A stretch of 64,000 bases of DNA from Burkholderia sp. MS389 (GTDB lineage Bacteria; Pseudomonadota; Gammaproteobacteria; Burkholderiales; Burkholderiaceae), in contig NZ_CP045994.1 in NCBI RefSeq assembly GCF_016899425.1, positions 3,162,001 through 3,226,000 of the forward strand, written 5' to 3'. Below the pieces are notes generated by a model. It was not told the origin of the DNA. It searched no databases and worked only from the letters and a program-made list of their open reading frames with translations. How positions within the stretch are numbered: position 1 is the stretch's first letter; the number at the start of each line of letters is the position of its first letter. Below are positions 19,545 through 29,814 of the stretch, piece after piece. The position numbers and the translations under genes are program-made.

Positions 19545-21368
19545 ATGACTCTGCCCTCGAAGCTGCTTCAGAAGCGCCCCGCCGCCGTGCGCGGCGCGCG
19601 CGCCTTCCCGGTCCGCCGTGCACTCGGTGCCGCGCTGTTTGCCGCCTGGACCCTCACCGCCTTTCCGGCCCACGCGCAGGCTCCGGCATCGGACGACGCG
19701 GAGCCGCAGGGTGCGTTCGAGCATGTGATGCCGGACGAGCAGAAGAATCTCCCCGGCGTGCCGCTGACGAGCCAGATCGTCTATCAGGTGCTCGCGGCCG
19801 AGGTCGCGCTCCAGCGCAACCAGCCGGCACCGGCGTACCAGACCTACCTCGCGCTTGCCCGCGACACGCGCGATCCGCGCATGGCGCAGCGCGCGACCGA
19901 AATCGCGCTCGGCGCGCAGAGCCCGGCCGACGCACTGTCCGCCGCGAACCTGTGGCGTCAGTACGCGCCGGATTCGAACCGCGCGTCGCAGGTCGACGCC
20001 GCGCTGCTGGTGCTCGCCGGCAAGCCGGCCGACGCGCAGCCGATGCTCGCGCGCGAGCTGGCCCGCGCGACCGGCGACACGCGCGGCCCGGCGATCCTCG
20101 CGCTGCAGGCGCTGCTCGTGCGCGGCCCCGACCGCGTCGGCGGCCTCGCGGTGCTGAAGGACATGCTGAAGAACGACATGAATCGCCCCGAGGCGCAGCT
20201 CGCGATCGCGCGGCAGCAGCTCGCGGTCGACGACAAGGACGGCGCCGCGCAATCGCTGAAGCAGGCGCTGCAGATCCGCCCCGACTACCTGCCGGCGGCG
20301 CTGATGCTGTCGCAGATGGGGCCGGCGGAGCGCGCGGCGGGCATCGCGTCGTTCGAGAAGTATGTTCAGCAGAATCCGAAGTCGCGCGACGCGCGGCTCG
20401 CGCTGTCGCAGCTCTATCTCGCCGACGATCGCCTCGACGACGCGCAGAAGCAGTTCGAGACGATGCGCAAGCTCGACGCGAAGGATCCGACGCCGCTGAT
20501 GGCGCTCGCGCTGATCAAGATCCAGCAGAAGAAACTCGACGAGGCGACCGGCTACCTGAAGCAGTACGTGCAGCTCGGCGACAAGCAGCCGAACCTCGAC
20601 GTCGGCCAGGGCTACATCTACCTCGCGCAGATCGCGATCGACCAGAACAACGACGCGCAGGCGTCGCAATGGCTCGACAAGGTCGACCAGACGAGCCAGC
20701 ATTACCTGCCCGCGCAGATCACGCGTGCGCAACTGCTGCAGAAACAGGGCAAGACCGACGAGGCGCGCAAGGTGCTCGACAACCTGCCGATCTCCGATCC
20801 GCGCGACGCGGCCGTGGTCGCGCGCACCGATGCGTCGATCCTGTTCACCGCGAAGCGCTATCCGGAAGCGGAAGCGCGGCTCGGGCAAGCGGTCCAGGAC
20901 TTCCCGGACGATCCCGACCTGCGCTACGACTACGCGATGGCGGCCGAAAAGACCGGCCACTACGCGACGATGGAAAAGCAGTTGCGCGAGCTGATCCGTA
21001 CGCAGCCCGACAACCCGCAGGCCTACAACGCGCTCGGCTATTCGCTCGCCGACCGCAACCAGCGGCTGCCCGAGGCCAGCAAGCTGATCGACAAGGCGAT
21101 GACGCTCGCGCCGAACGACGCGTACATCATGGACAGCCTCGGCTGGGTGAAGTACCGGATGGGCGACACGGCCGGCGCGACGAAGGTGCTGCAGCGTGCA
21201 TACGAACTGCAGCCGAACGCCGAGATCGGCGCGCATCTCGGCGAAGTGCTGTGGAAGAGCGGCGCGCAGGACGACGCGCGCAACGCGTTGCGTGCCGCGC
21301 AGAAGCTCGAGCCCGACAACGAAACGCTCGTGCAGACGCTCAAACGCCTGCAGATCAACGGCCTCTGA
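19545..21368 (+). CDS. exported tetratricopeptide-repeat protein
   Basis: A 607-residue protein with an N-terminal signal sequence (Arg-rich n-region, hydrophobic core LGAALFAAWTLTAF, then AHAQA) and many TPR-like helical repeats over the rest, e.g. PDNPQAYNALGYSLADRN and PNDAYIMDSLGWVKYRMGD near the C-terminus. It is probably periplasmic or outer-membrane associated and acts as a scaffold; a homolog commonly precedes lolB in Burkholderiales, which suggests an envelope-biogenesis role, but this is inference. Its TGA overlaps the lolB ATG by one base, so the two are coupled. Confidence 0.88.
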   Translation: MTLPSKLLQKRPAAVRGARAFPVRRALGAALFAAWTLTAFPAHAQAPASDDAEPQGAFEHVMPDEQKNLPGVPLTSQIVYQVLAAEVALQRNQPAPAYQTYLALARDTRDPRMAQRATEIALGAQSPADALSAANLWRQYAPDSNRASQVDAALLVLAGKPADAQPMLARELARATGDTRGPAILALQALLVRGPDRVGGLAVLKDMLKNDMNRPEAQLAIARQQLAVDDKDGAAQSLKQALQIRPDYLPAALMLSQMGPAERAAGIASFEKYVQQNPKSRDARLALSQLYLADDRLDDAQKQFETMRKLDAKDPTPLMALALIKIQQKKLDEATGYLKQYVQLGDKQPNLDVGQGYIYLAQIAIDQNNDAQASQWLDKVDQTSQHYLPAQITRAQLLQKQGKTDEARKVLDNLPISDPRDAAVVARTDASILFTAKRYPEAEARLGQAVQDFPDDPDLRYDYAMAAEKTGHYATMEKQLRELIRTQPDNPQAYNALGYSLADRNQRLPEASKLIDKAMTLAPNDAYIMDSLGWVKYRMGDTAGATKVLQRAYELQPNAEIGAHLGEVLWKSGAQDDARNALRAAQKLEPDNETLVQTLKRLQINGL

Positions 21369-21988
21369 TGCGGATGCTCCCGATGTTTTCCCGGTTCTCC
21401 CGCGCGCAGCGCATGCTGGCCGCGGCCGGCGCGGCGCTTGCGCTCGCCGGCTGCGCGAGCACGCCGCCGTCGGCCAACGCGCCGACGGGCGCCGCGCTGC
21501 AGACAGCGGCGACGCATGCGTACCATGGCCGCTTCGCGGTGCGGTACGACGATCGTCTCGGCAACCCGCAGAACGTGTACGGCAACTTCGACTGGCAGGA
21601 GCACGGCGACGACGTGTCGCTCGAGCTGCGCAGCCCGCTCGGCCAGACGCTCGCGGTCGTGAAATCGTCCCCGCGCGCGGCGTCGCTCGAATTGCCGAAC
21701 CGCCCGACCCAATATGCGCCCGACGTCGGCGACCTGATGCAGAAAACGCTCGGCTTCGAGCTGCCGCTCGCGGGCCTGCGCTATTGGCTGCTGCCGACCG
21801 CCGCGCCCGCGACGCCCGCGGAAACCGTGCGCGACCCGGCCGACGGCACGCGCATCAAGCAGTTGCACCAGGACGGCTGGACGATCGACTACCTTGCCTA
21901 CGCGGATGCCCCGGCCACGGGCGTCAAACGCGTCAACCTCGTGCGCGCGACGCCGCCGCTCGACATCAAGCTCGTGCTCGATCAGTGA
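21368..21988 (+). CDS. lolB: outer-membrane lipoprotein LolB
   Basis: Receives lipoproteins from LolA and inserts them in the outer membrane. The 206-residue product has a lipoprotein signal with lipobox LAGC (Cys about residue 27) and the LolB core with FDWQEHGDDVSLELRSPLGQ. The ATG at 21368 overlaps the TGA of the TPR gene; a second in-frame ATG 6 bp later is an alternative. ispE follows 27 bp later on the same strand, an arrangement also known in gamma-proteobacteria (lolB-ispE-prs). Confidence 0.94.
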   Translation: MRMLPMFSRFSRAQRMLAAAGAALALAGCASTPPSANAPTGAALQTAATHAYHGRFAVRYDDRLGNPQNVYGNFDWQEHGDDVSLELRSPLGQTLAVVKSSPRAASLELPNRPTQYAPDVGDLMQKTLGFELPLAGLRYWLLPTAAPATPAETVRDPADGTRIKQLHQDGWTIDYLAYADAPATGVKRVNLVRATPPLDIKLVLDQ

Positions 21989-22015
21989 GCACGCGCGCCT
22001 AGCCCCGATACCCGC

Positions 22016-22897
22016 ATGACCGATTCGACCCGCTCGCTGCGCAACTGCCTGGCGCCCGCGAAACTCAACCTGTTCCTGCACATCACCGGCCGTCGTCCGA
22101 ACGGCTATCACGATCTGCAGAGCGTATTCCAGCTGCTGAACTGGGGCGATACGCTGCACTTCACGCGGCGCGACGACGGCCGCGTCGCACGCGTCACCGA
22201 CGTGCCCGGCGTGCCCGAGGAAAGCGATCTCGTCGTGCGCGCGGCGAACCTGCTGAAAGCGCATACGGGCACCGCGCACGGCGTCGACATCGAGATCGAC
22301 AAGATCCTGCCGATGGGCGCCGGCCTCGGCGGCGGCAGTTCCGACGCGGCGACGACGCTGCTCGCGCTGAACCGCCTGTGGCAACTCGATGTGCCGCGCG
22401 CCGAACTCCAGTCGCTCGCGGTCAAACTCGGCGCCGACGTCCCGTTTTTTATTTTCGGAAAAAATGCGTTCGCAGAGGGTATCGGAGAAGAATTAGCTGA
22501 GGTACAATTGCCGACTCGCTGGTTCTTGGTTGTGACGCCACGCGTTCATGTCCCGACCGCTGAAATATTTTCAGATGAGTTGTTGACAAGAGATACGAAG
22601 CCCGTCACAATTGCTGACTTTCTTGCACAGCAAACCAGCGATGCGGAATGGCCAGACAGCTTCGGCCGGAACGATATGCAGGAAGTTGTAACAAGGAAGT
22701 ACGCGGAAGTTGCGCAGGTGGTCAAATGGTTGTATGATGTGACCCCCGCGAGGATGACCGGCTCCGGAGCAAGCGTGTTTGCAGCGTTTCACAGCAAGCA
22801 CGAGGCAGAAGCGGCGAAAGCCAAGCTGCCCGCCAGTTGGAACGGCGCAGTTGCCGAGAGTCTGAACGAGCATCCGCTCTTCGCTTTCGCGTCATGA
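22016..22897 (+). CDS. ispE: 4-diphosphocytidyl-2-C-methyl-D-erythritol kinase
   Basis: GHMP kinase of the MEP isoprenoid pathway, phosphorylating CDP-ME. The 293-residue product begins with [20 protein letters not shown] and has the GHMP ATP loop [14 protein letters not shown] near residue 100, with a C-terminal GHMP domain containing [10 protein letters not shown]. The base composition changes sharply near 22,440: in bases 22441-22620 I count 84 G/C of 180, and codons TTA, AGA, ATA, CTT appear that are nearly absent before. The protein nevertheless stays intact. tRNA-Gln follows 55 bp after the stop. Confidence 0.95.
   Translation: MTDSTRSLRNCLAPAKLNLFLHITGRRPNGYHDLQSVFQLLNWGDTLHFTRRDDGRVARVTDVPGVPEESDLVVRAANLLKAHTGTAHGVDIEIDKILPMGAGLGGGSSDAATTLLALNRLWQLDVPRAELQSLAVKLGADVPFFIFGKNAFAEGIGEELAEVQLPTRWFLVVTPRVHVPTAEIFSDELLTRDTKPVTIADFLAQQTSDAEWPDSFGRNDMQEVVTRKYAEVAQVVKWLYDVTPARMTGSGASVFAAFHSKHEAEAAKAKLPASWNGAVAESLNEHPLFAFAS
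22710..22738 (+). promoter_or_regulatory. candidate promoter inside ispE for tRNA-Gln/prs
   Basis: TTGCGC (22710-22715) and TATGAT (22733-22738) are spaced by exactly 17 bp within the AT-richer 3' part of ispE. Transcription would begin near 22745 and read through the end of ispE into tRNA-Gln and prs. In E. coli prs is also transcribed from upstream of or within the ispE region, which makes this plausible; no proof is visible. Confidence 0.35.
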
Positions 22898-22952
22898 AGT
22901 TTTACTTTGCCGAACGGCCTACACAAGTTCGGTGAAGTTATCAGTTAAGTGT

Positions 22953-23029
22953 AGGGGAGTCGCCAAGTTGGTCAAGGCACCGGATTTTGATTCCGGCATG
23001 CGAGGGTTCGAGTCCTTCCTCCCCTGCCA
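22953..23029 (+). tRNA. tRNA-Gln (anticodon TTG)
   Basis: A full cloverleaf is visible: acceptor AGGGGAG pairs with CTCCCCT, the anticodon arm CCGGA-TTTTGAT-TCCGG exposes TTG, the T loop is TTCGAGT with stem GAGGG/CCTTC, discriminator G, and CCA is encoded. It reads glutamine CAA/CAG codons. It lies between ispE and prs; tRNA genes of this sort are frequent integration targets, but no duplicated 3' end (attR) or integrase was found in the window. Confidence 0.97.
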
Positions 23030-23073
23030 AAAATTTTCCCGCATTTCCCGCCCAAGCCTGAAGCAGGTGCACG

Positions 23074-24036
23074 ATGAGCAGCCACAGCCATGATGGCCTG
23101 ATGGTCTTTACTGGCAACGCGAATCCCGCGCTCGCCCAGGAAGTCGTCAGTATCCTTGGTATTCCCCTCGGCAAAGCGATGGTCAGCCGTTTCTCCGACG
23201 GCGAGATCCAGGTCGAGATCCAGGAAAACGTGCGCGGCAAGGACGTCTTCGTCCTGCAATCCACGTGCGCACCGGCGAACGACAATCTGATGGAACTGAT
23301 GATCATGGTCGATGCGCTCAAGCGCGCATCCGCCGGCCGGATCACCGCTGCCATCCCCTACTTCGGCTATGCCCGTCAAGATCGCCGCCCGCGTTCGGCG
23401 CGCGTCGCGATCTCGGCGAAGATCGTCGCGAACATGCTGGAAATCGCCGGCGTCGAGCGGATCATCACGATGGATCTGCACGCCGACCAGATTCAGGGCT
23501 TCTTCGACATCCCGGTCGACAACATCTACGCGACGCCGATCCTGCTGGGCGACCTGCGCAAGCAGAACTATTCGGATCTGCTCGTCGTGTCGCCGGACGT
23601 CGGCGGCGTGGTGCGTGCCCGGGCGCTCGCGAAGCAGCTGAACTGCGATCTCGCGATCATCGACAAGCGTCGTCCGAAGGCGAACGTCGCCGAAGTGATG
23701 AACATCATCGGTGAAGTCGAAGGCCGCACCTGCGTGATCATGGACGACATGGTCGATACGGCCGGCACGCTGTGCAAGGCCGCCCAAGTGCTGAAGGATC
23801 GCGGCGCGAAGCAGGTTTTTGCCTACGCGACGCATCCGGTGCTGTCGGGCGGCGCCGCAGATCGCATCGCCGCATCGGCACTCGACGAGCTGGTCGTCAC
23901 CGATACGATCCCGCTGTCGGCCGAATCGCTGGCATGCTCGAAGATCCGCTCGCTGACGAGCGCGAGCCTGCTGGCCGAGACGTTCTCGCGGATTCGCCGC
24001 GGCGATTCGGTGATGTCGCTGTTCGCGGAATCCTGA
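23074..24036 (+). CDS. prs: ribose-phosphate pyrophosphokinase (PRPP synthetase)
   Basis: Makes PRPP from ribose 5-phosphate and ATP for nucleotide, His, Trp and NAD synthesis. The 320-residue product has the two Prs/PRTase-like halves, the ATP/PRPP signature [17 protein letters not shown] near residue 135 and the PRPP loop [12 protein letters not shown] near 225. The start at the ATG in CACGATGAGC is followed by a short Ser/His-rich stretch before the conserved [11 protein letters not shown]. It lies 45 bp after tRNA-Gln and may be co-transcribed with it. A T-tailed hairpin follows the stop. Confidence 0.97.
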   Translation: MSSHSHDGLMVFTGNANPALAQEVVSILGIPLGKAMVSRFSDGEIQVEIQENVRGKDVFVLQSTCAPANDNLMELMIMVDALKRASAGRITAAIPYFGYARQDRRPRSARVAISAKIVANMLEIAGVERIITMDLHADQIQGFFDIPVDNIYATPILLGDLRKQNYSDLLVVSPDVGGVVRARALAKQLNCDLAIIDKRRPKANVAEVMNIIGEVEGRTCVIMDDMVDTAGTLCKAAQVLKDRGAKQVFAYATHPVLSGGAADRIAASALDELVVTDTIPLSAESLACSKIRSLTSASLLAETFSRIRRGDSVMSLFAES

Positions 24037-24066
24037 TCGCGAATCGACGGAACAAAGCATGCGCGG

Positions 24067-24094
24067 AAAGCGAAGCGGCAACGCTTCGCTTTTT
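24067..24094 (+). terminator. intrinsic terminator after prs
   Basis: AAAGCGAAGC pairs with GCTTCGCTTT across a GGCAAC loop and ends in TTTTT. It separates prs from rplY. Confidence 0.85.
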
Positions 24095-24194
24095 GCACAA
24101 TCGGACGGGATAGACGAAACCCCGGCCGTTTCATCGGGGGCCGCTTGATGGCCCCGTTTTACTGCCTGGTCGCGGGCAGCACATGGAGAATCAC

Positions 24195-24800
24195 ATGAAA
24201 GTCGTCGCTTTCGAGCGCCAACAGCAAGGTACGGGTGCGAGCCGCCGCCTGCGCAACGCCGGTAAGACCACGGGTATCGTCTACGGTGGCGAAGCAGCCC
24301 CGCAAAAGATCGAACTGGATCACAACGCGCTGTGGCATGCACTGAAGAAGGAAGCCTTCCACTCGTCGATCCTCGACCTGGAAGTCGCTGGCCAGTCGCA
24401 ACAGGTTCTGCTGCGCGACGTGCAATATCACCCGTTCAAGCAACTCGTGCTGCACGTGGACTTCCAACGCGTCGACGCGAAGAAGAAGCTGCACACGAAG
24501 GCACCGCTGCACTTCCTGAACGCAGAAGTCAGCCCGGCCGTGAAGCTGTCGAGCGCGATCGTTTCGCACGTCGCGACGGAAATCGAAATCGAGTGCCTGC
24601 CGGCTGACCTGCCGGAGTTCCTCGAAGTCGACCTGTCGAAGATCGAAGCCGGTCAATCGCTGCACGCGAAGGACATCGCGCTGCCGAAGGGCGTCGCGCT
24701 GGTCGCGCACGTCGACGCGGAAAACCCGGTCATCGCTTCGGCGACGGTCCCGGCGGGTGCCGTGTCGGACGCAGCAGAAGGCGAAACGCCGGCTGCCTAA
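24195..24800 (+). CDS. rplY: 50S ribosomal protein L25 / general stress protein Ctc
   Basis: Binds 5S rRNA in the large subunit. The 201-residue protein has the N-terminal L25 domain ([23 protein letters not shown], residues 2-95) and the C-terminal beta TL5/Ctc domain, the long form common outside enterics. The ATG at 24195 is chosen because GGAG lies six bases upstream; the earlier ATG at 24183 contains this ribosome site and would add four residues. Codon use is strongly biased to A/G-ending Lys and Glu codons, as expected of a highly expressed gene. Confidence 0.96.
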   Translation: MKVVAFERQQQGTGASRRLRNAGKTTGIVYGGEAAPQKIELDHNALWHALKKEAFHSSILDLEVAGQSQQVLLRDVQYHPFKQLVLHVDFQRVDAKKKLHTKAPLHFLNAEVSPAVKLSSAIVSHVATEIEIECLPADLPEFLEVDLSKIEAGQSLHAKDIALPKGVALVAHVDAENPVIASATVPAGAVSDAAEGETPAA

Positions 24801-24848
24801 GCGGCTGCCTGCACGCCCCATCGATCCGTTTCACGAAACGGTCGACGC

Positions 24849-24887
24849 AACCCGCCGCGGCTTGCCCGGCGGGTTTTTCTTTTTTTG
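24849..24887 (+). terminator. intrinsic terminator after rplY
   Basis: AACCCGCCG pairs with CGGCGGGTT around a nine-base loop, followed by TTTTCTTTTTTT. It lies between rplY and pth, so pth may need its own promoter or readthrough. Confidence 0.85.
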
Positions 24888-24920
24888 CGCCCAGGCGGCG
24901 GCCGCCGCCTTCGAAACGTC

Positions 24921-25520
24921 ATGATCAAACTGATCGTCGGCCTCGGCAATCCCGGGGCGGAATACACCGCGACGCGCCACAACGCCGGTTTCTGGCTGAT
25001 CGACCAGCTCGCCCGCGAAGCCGGCACGACGCTGCGCGACGAGCGCCGCTTCCACGGCTTCTACGCGAAAGCGCGCCTGCACGGCGAGGAAGTCCATCTG
25101 CTCGAGCCGCAGACCTACATGAACCGCTCCGGCCAGTCGGTCGTCGCGCTCGCGCAATTCTTCAAGATCCTGCCCGACCAGATCCTCGTCGCGCACGACG
25201 AACTCGACCTGCCGCCCGGCACCGTGAAGCTGAAGCTCGGCGGCGGCAGCGGCGGCCACAACGGCCTGAAGGACATCACCGCGCACCTGTCGTCGCAGCA
25301 ATACTGGCGGCTGCGGATCGGCATCGGCCATCCGCGCGACCTGATTCCGGAAAGCGCGCGCGCCGGCGCGAAGCCCGACGTCGCGAACTTCGTGCTGAAA
25401 CCGCCGCGCCGCGACGAGCAGGACGTGATCGACGCATCGATCGAACGCGCGCTCGCCGTGATGCCGATGGTCGTCAAGGGCGAACTCGATCGCGCGACGA
25501 TGCAGCTGCATCGCAACTGA
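24921..25520 (+). CDS. pth: peptidyl-tRNA hydrolase
   Basis: Recycles peptidyl-tRNAs that drop off the ribosome. The 199-residue protein begins [13 protein letters not shown] and shows [11 protein letters not shown] with the catalytic His, NRSGQSV, and the [10 protein letters not shown] loop with the catalytic Asp. The ATG at 24921 gives the family N-terminus; an upstream in-frame start would add an Arg/Gly-rich stretch. The rplY-pth pairing is the conserved arrangement in proteobacteria. Confidence 0.96.
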   Translation: MIKLIVGLGNPGAEYTATRHNAGFWLIDQLAREAGTTLRDERRFHGFYAKARLHGEEVHLLEPQTYMNRSGQSVVALAQFFKILPDQILVAHDELDLPPGTVKLKLGGGSGGHNGLKDITAHLSSQQYWRLRIGIGHPRDLIPESARAGAKPDVANFVLKPPRRDEQDVIDASIERALAVMPMVVKGELDRATMQLHRN

Positions 25521-25637
25521 CCGCACCGCGCACCGGCCCGGTGCATCGGCCGTCCGACGCAATCCGGCGGCCTCGCCTGCCCCACCGCGACGCGCACATG
25601 CGGTAATCTGGACGTTTTGCCCGACAGGAGCCAAGCG

Positions 25638-26705
25638 GTGAGCCGTTACTGGAGCGACGTCGTTCAGCAACTCGTGCCTTACGTGCCGGGCGAACAGCCC
25701 GCGCTCGCGCACCCCGTCAAGCTGAACACCAACGAGAATCCCTATCCGCCGTCGCCGCGCGTCGTCGCGGCGATCGCACGCGAACTCGGCGACACCGGCG
25801 ACACGCTGCGCCGCTATCCCGACCCGGTCGCACGCGCGCTGCGCGAGACGGTCGCGGCCCATCACCGCATCCAGCCCGACCAGGTGTTCGTCGGCAACGG
25901 CTCCGACGAGGTGCTCGCGCACGCGTTCCAGGCGCTGCTCAAGCACGACCGGCCGCTGCGCTTTCCCGACATCACGTACAGCTTCTATCCGACCTACGCG
26001 CGCCTGTACGGCGTCGAGACCACGGTCGTGCCGCTCGCGGACGATTTCTCGATCCGCGTCGACGACTATCTCGACGACGCCGGCGGCGTGCTGTTTCCGA
26101 ACCCGAATGCGCCGACTGGGCGCGCGCTGCCGCTCGCGGACGTCGAGCGAATCGCGGCCGCGAACCCGTCGTCGGTCGTCGTGATCGACGAAGCGTACGT
26201 CGATTTCGGCGCGCAGTCGGCGATTACGCTGATCGACCGCCACCCGAACCTGCTCGTCGTGCATACGACGTCGAAGGCGCGCTCGCTCGCGGGCATGCGC
26301 GTCGGCTTCGCGTTCGGCGATGCCGCGCTGATCGACGCGCTGAATCGCGTGAAGGACAGCTTCAACTCGTATCCGCTCGACCGGCTCGCGCAAGTCGCCG
26401 CGCAGGCCGCGTACGAAGACACCGACCATTTCAACGCGACTTGCCGGCGCGTGATCGACAGCCGCGCGCGGCTCACGCATGCGCTCGACGCGCTCGGCTT
26501 CGAGATCGTGCCGTCGGCCGCGAATTTCGTGTTCGCGCGCCATCCGGCGCACGACGGGGGCGCGATCGCGGCGAAGCTGAAGGAACGGGAAATTTTCGTG
26601 CGGCACTTCCGGCTGCCGCGGATCGACCAGCATCTGCGCATCACCGTCGGCACCGACGCCGAATGCGATGCGCTCGTCGCGGCGCTGCGCGAGCTGCTGG
26701 GCTGA
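25638..26705 (+). CDS. hisC: histidinol-phosphate aminotransferase
   Basis: PLP-dependent fold-type I aminotransferase of histidine synthesis, 355 residues. Visible are [13 protein letters not shown] near the start, [16 protein letters not shown] with the PLP-binding Asp and the Schiff-base Lys in [18 protein letters not shown] near residue 216. Translation is read from the GTG at 25638, preceded by AGGAG seven bases upstream; an in-frame TTG 21 bp earlier has no ribosome site. Not being in a his operon, it may be a second HisC paralog (Burkholderia usually carries more than one) and could favour another amino acid. Confidence 0.92.
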   Translation: MSRYWSDVVQQLVPYVPGEQPALAHPVKLNTNENPYPPSPRVVAAIARELGDTGDTLRRYPDPVARALRETVAAHHRIQPDQVFVGNGSDEVLAHAFQALLKHDRPLRFPDITYSFYPTYARLYGVETTVVPLADDFSIRVDDYLDDAGGVLFPNPNAPTGRALPLADVERIAAANPSSVVVIDEAYVDFGAQSAITLIDRHPNLLVVHTTSKARSLAGMRVGFAFGDAALIDALNRVKDSFNSYPLDRLAQVAAQAAYEDTDHFNATCRRVIDSRARLTHALDALGFEIVPSAANFVFARHPAHDGGAIAAKLKEREIFVRHFRLPRIDQHLRITVGTDAECDALVAALRELLG

Positions 26706-26793
26706 CACGGAAAAACCGGCGCCGGGCGGCGCCGATCCGAAAGAAAGCGCGGCGCGCGCGCCCGTCGATCGAAGCGCGCGCGTCAGCGCAGGG

Positions 26794-27075
<282 letters not shown>

Positions 27076-27119
27076 TCAGGCCGGCGGCCGGCTTCGCAAC
27101 GAAACCGGCCGGCGCCGCG

Positions 27120-27728
<609 letters not shown>

Positions 27729-28343
27729 TTATTCATCATTTTCGCGCCGCAGCAAATGATAGTGAACCGCACCGGCCTTGCCGTGCTTCACCACCTGCCA
27801 GCCCGCGAGCGCGTCGTGCGCGGCCGGGTCGAGTTCCGCCCCCGTTTCGACGTACAGCGCGCCGCCCGCCGCGACGAGCGGCGCCGCGAGCACGATCGCG
27901 CGCTCGAGCGCGGCCAGGTCGTCGAACGGCGGATCGAGGAACACCACGTCGAACGCGCCCGGCGTGAGCCCGGCCGCGAGCCGCAGCGCATCGGCTTCGG
28001 CGATCTCGACCGACCGGGCGCCGAGCTTGTCCTTGATCGCACGCAGCTGCTGCGCGGCGCGCGGATGGCGCTCGACCATCACGACGCTCGCCGCGCCGCG
28101 CGACGCGGCCTCGAAGCCGAGCGCGCCGGTGCCCGCGAACAGGTCGAGACAGCGCCAACCGTCGAGATCCTGGCCGAGCCAGTTGAACAGCGTCTCGCGT
28201 ACGCGATCGGGCGTCGGGCGCAGGCCGTCGAGATCGAGCACCGCGAGCGGCGTGCGTTTCCAGTCGCCGCCGATGATGCGGACCGCGTGCGGCTTGCCGC
28301 GACTGGAAGGGGCCGCGGGGCGGCCGGAAGAGGAACGGGACAT
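27729..28343 (-). CDS. rsmD: 16S rRNA (guanine-966-N2)-methyltransferase
   Basis: SAM-dependent methyltransferase for G966 of 16S rRNA. The 204-residue product has the N-terminal VRIIGGDWKRTPL and RPTPDRVRETLFNWLG, SAM-binding motif LDLFAGTGALGFEAASRGA near 75 and catalytic LDPPF near 145. The ATG at 28343 follows a TTG alternative 15 bp upstream. It is divergent from ftsY across about 215 bp, as in many proteobacteria (rsmD/ftsY). Confidence 0.95.
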   Translation of the reverse strand: MSRSSSGRPAAPSSRGKPHAVRIIGGDWKRTPLAVLDLDGLRPTPDRVRETLFNWLGQDLDGWRCLDLFAGTGALGFEAASRGAASVVMVERHPRAAQQLRAIKDKLGARSVEIAEADALRLAAGLTPGAFDVVFLDPPFDDLAALERAIVLAAPLVAAGGALYVETGAELDPAAHDALAGWQVVKHGKAGAVHYHLLRRENDE

Positions 28344-28557
28344 ACGGGATATCGACAACGGAGGGACCGGGCGCGCGCGAGGGGCGCGCCAAACAGGCGC
28401 ACGTTACCACAGCGGCGACGCGCACTGACGCGAGCGCCGCGCCGCACTGATAAAATGCACGGTTTCGGCCGCCGAGCGCCGCGCCCGCGCGAACGCAGAA
28501 CGGCCCGTCCGGCGCCCCGCCCTCGGCGGCGGCCCGCCCTCTTCCCGACGCCAGACC

Positions 28558-29718
28558 ATGTTCAGTTTCTTCAAACGATTCAAGAAAACGCAGGAGCCCG
28601 ATCCGGCGGAATCGCAATCGGCCGACGCGCAGCAAGCGGACGAAGCGTCCGACGCCGACGCGCCCGCGCCGGAGGCGCCGCCCGCGGCCGACGTGCCGCA
28701 GGCGAGCGCGCAAGCGGCCGCGCCGGCCGTCGTGGTGACGGTCACGCCGACCAACGACGGCCGCGACGAAGTGGTCGAGACGGTCGAGATCGTCCCGCCG
28801 CCGCTGCAGGACGCGTCCGCGAAGAAGTCGTGGCTCGCGCGCCTGAAAACGGGGCTCGCGAAGACGGGCTCGAGCATCACCGGCGTCTTCGTCAACACGA
28901 AGATCGACGAGGACCTGTACGAGGAGCTCGAAACCGCGCTGCTGATGTCCGACGCGGGCGTCGACGCGACCGAGTACCTGCTCGACGCGCTGCGCGAGAA
29001 GGTGCGCGCGGGCCGGCTGACCGATCCGCAGCAGGTGAAGGATGCGCTGCACGACCTGCTCGTCGAGCTGCTGACGCCGCTCGAGAAATCGCTGATGCTC
29101 GGCCGCGCGCAGCCGCTCGTAATGATGATCGCCGGCGTGAACGGCGCGGGCAAGACGACCAGCATCGGCAAGCTCGCGAAGCATCTGCAGAGCTTTGACC
29201 AGTCGGTGCTGCTGGCCGCCGGCGACACGTTCCGCGCGGCCGCGCGCGAGCAGCTGGCGGTCTGGGGCGAGCGCAACAACGTGACGGTCGTGCAGCAGGA
29301 AAGCGGCGATCCGGCCGCGGTGATCTTCGACGCGGTCAGCGCCGCGCGCGCGCGCAAGATCGACGTGATGATGGCCGACACGGCCGGCCGCCTGCCGACG
29401 CAACTGCACCTGATGGAAGAGCTGAAGAAGGTGAAGCGCGTGATCGCGAAGGCGCACGACGGCGCGCCGCACGAGGTGCTGCTGGTGATCGACGCGAACA
29501 CCGGCCAGAACGCGCTCACGCAGGTGAAGGCATTCGACGACGCGCTGGGCCTGACCGGCCTGATCGTCACGAAGCTCGACGGCACCGCGAAGGGCGGGAT
29601 TCTCGCCGCGATCGCGCGGCAACGGCCGGTGCCCGTCTACTTCATCGGCGTCGGCGAGAAGGTCGAGGACCTGCAGCCGTTCAGCGCGGTGGAATTCGCG
29701 GACGCGCTGCTCGGCTGA
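28558..29718 (+). CDS. ftsY: signal recognition particle receptor FtsY
   Basis: SRP receptor GTPase at the inner membrane. The 386-residue protein has a short basic N-terminus (FSFFKRFKK), an acidic Ala/Pro-rich A region (about 14-85) and the NG domain: [18 protein letters not shown] near 195, DTAGRLPTQ near 275, TKLDGTAKGG near 343. Shorter than E. coli FtsY (497) because the A region is short. No ftsE/ftsX follow; a terminator lies just after the stop. Confidence 0.96.
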   Translation: MFSFFKRFKKTQEPDPAESQSADAQQADEASDADAPAPEAPPAADVPQASAQAAAPAVVVTVTPTNDGRDEVVETVEIVPPPLQDASAKKSWLARLKTGLAKTGSSITGVFVNTKIDEDLYEELETALLMSDAGVDATEYLLDALREKVRAGRLTDPQQVKDALHDLLVELLTPLEKSLMLGRAQPLVMMIAGVNGAGKTTSIGKLAKHLQSFDQSVLLAAGDTFRAAAREQLAVWGERNNVTVVQQESGDPAAVIFDAVSAARARKIDVMMADTAGRLPTQLHLMEELKKVKRVIAKAHDGAPHEVLLVIDANTGQNALTQVKAFDDALGLTGLIVTKLDGTAKGGILAAIARQRPVPVYFIGVGEKVEDLQPFSAVEFADALLG

Positions 29719-29741
29719 ACGCCGCCGGCTCGCATCGCACG

Positions 29742-29764
29742 GGGCGCCTTCGGGCGCCCTTTTT
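29742..29764 (+). terminator. intrinsic terminator after ftsY
   Basis: GGGCGCC pairs with GGCGCCC around a TTCG tetraloop, followed by five T. It sits between the convergent ftsY and maiA. Confidence 0.85.
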
Positions 29765-29814
29765 CATGCGCGCCCGATCCTGCTCGCCGCGGGGCCGCCA
29801 CACTCGTTCGGCGC

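Noticed and set aside
22953..24036. Integrated element at tRNA-Gln
   Set aside because: Neither an integrase nor a second copy of the tRNA 3' end is present; prs follows at once, as in the conserved order.
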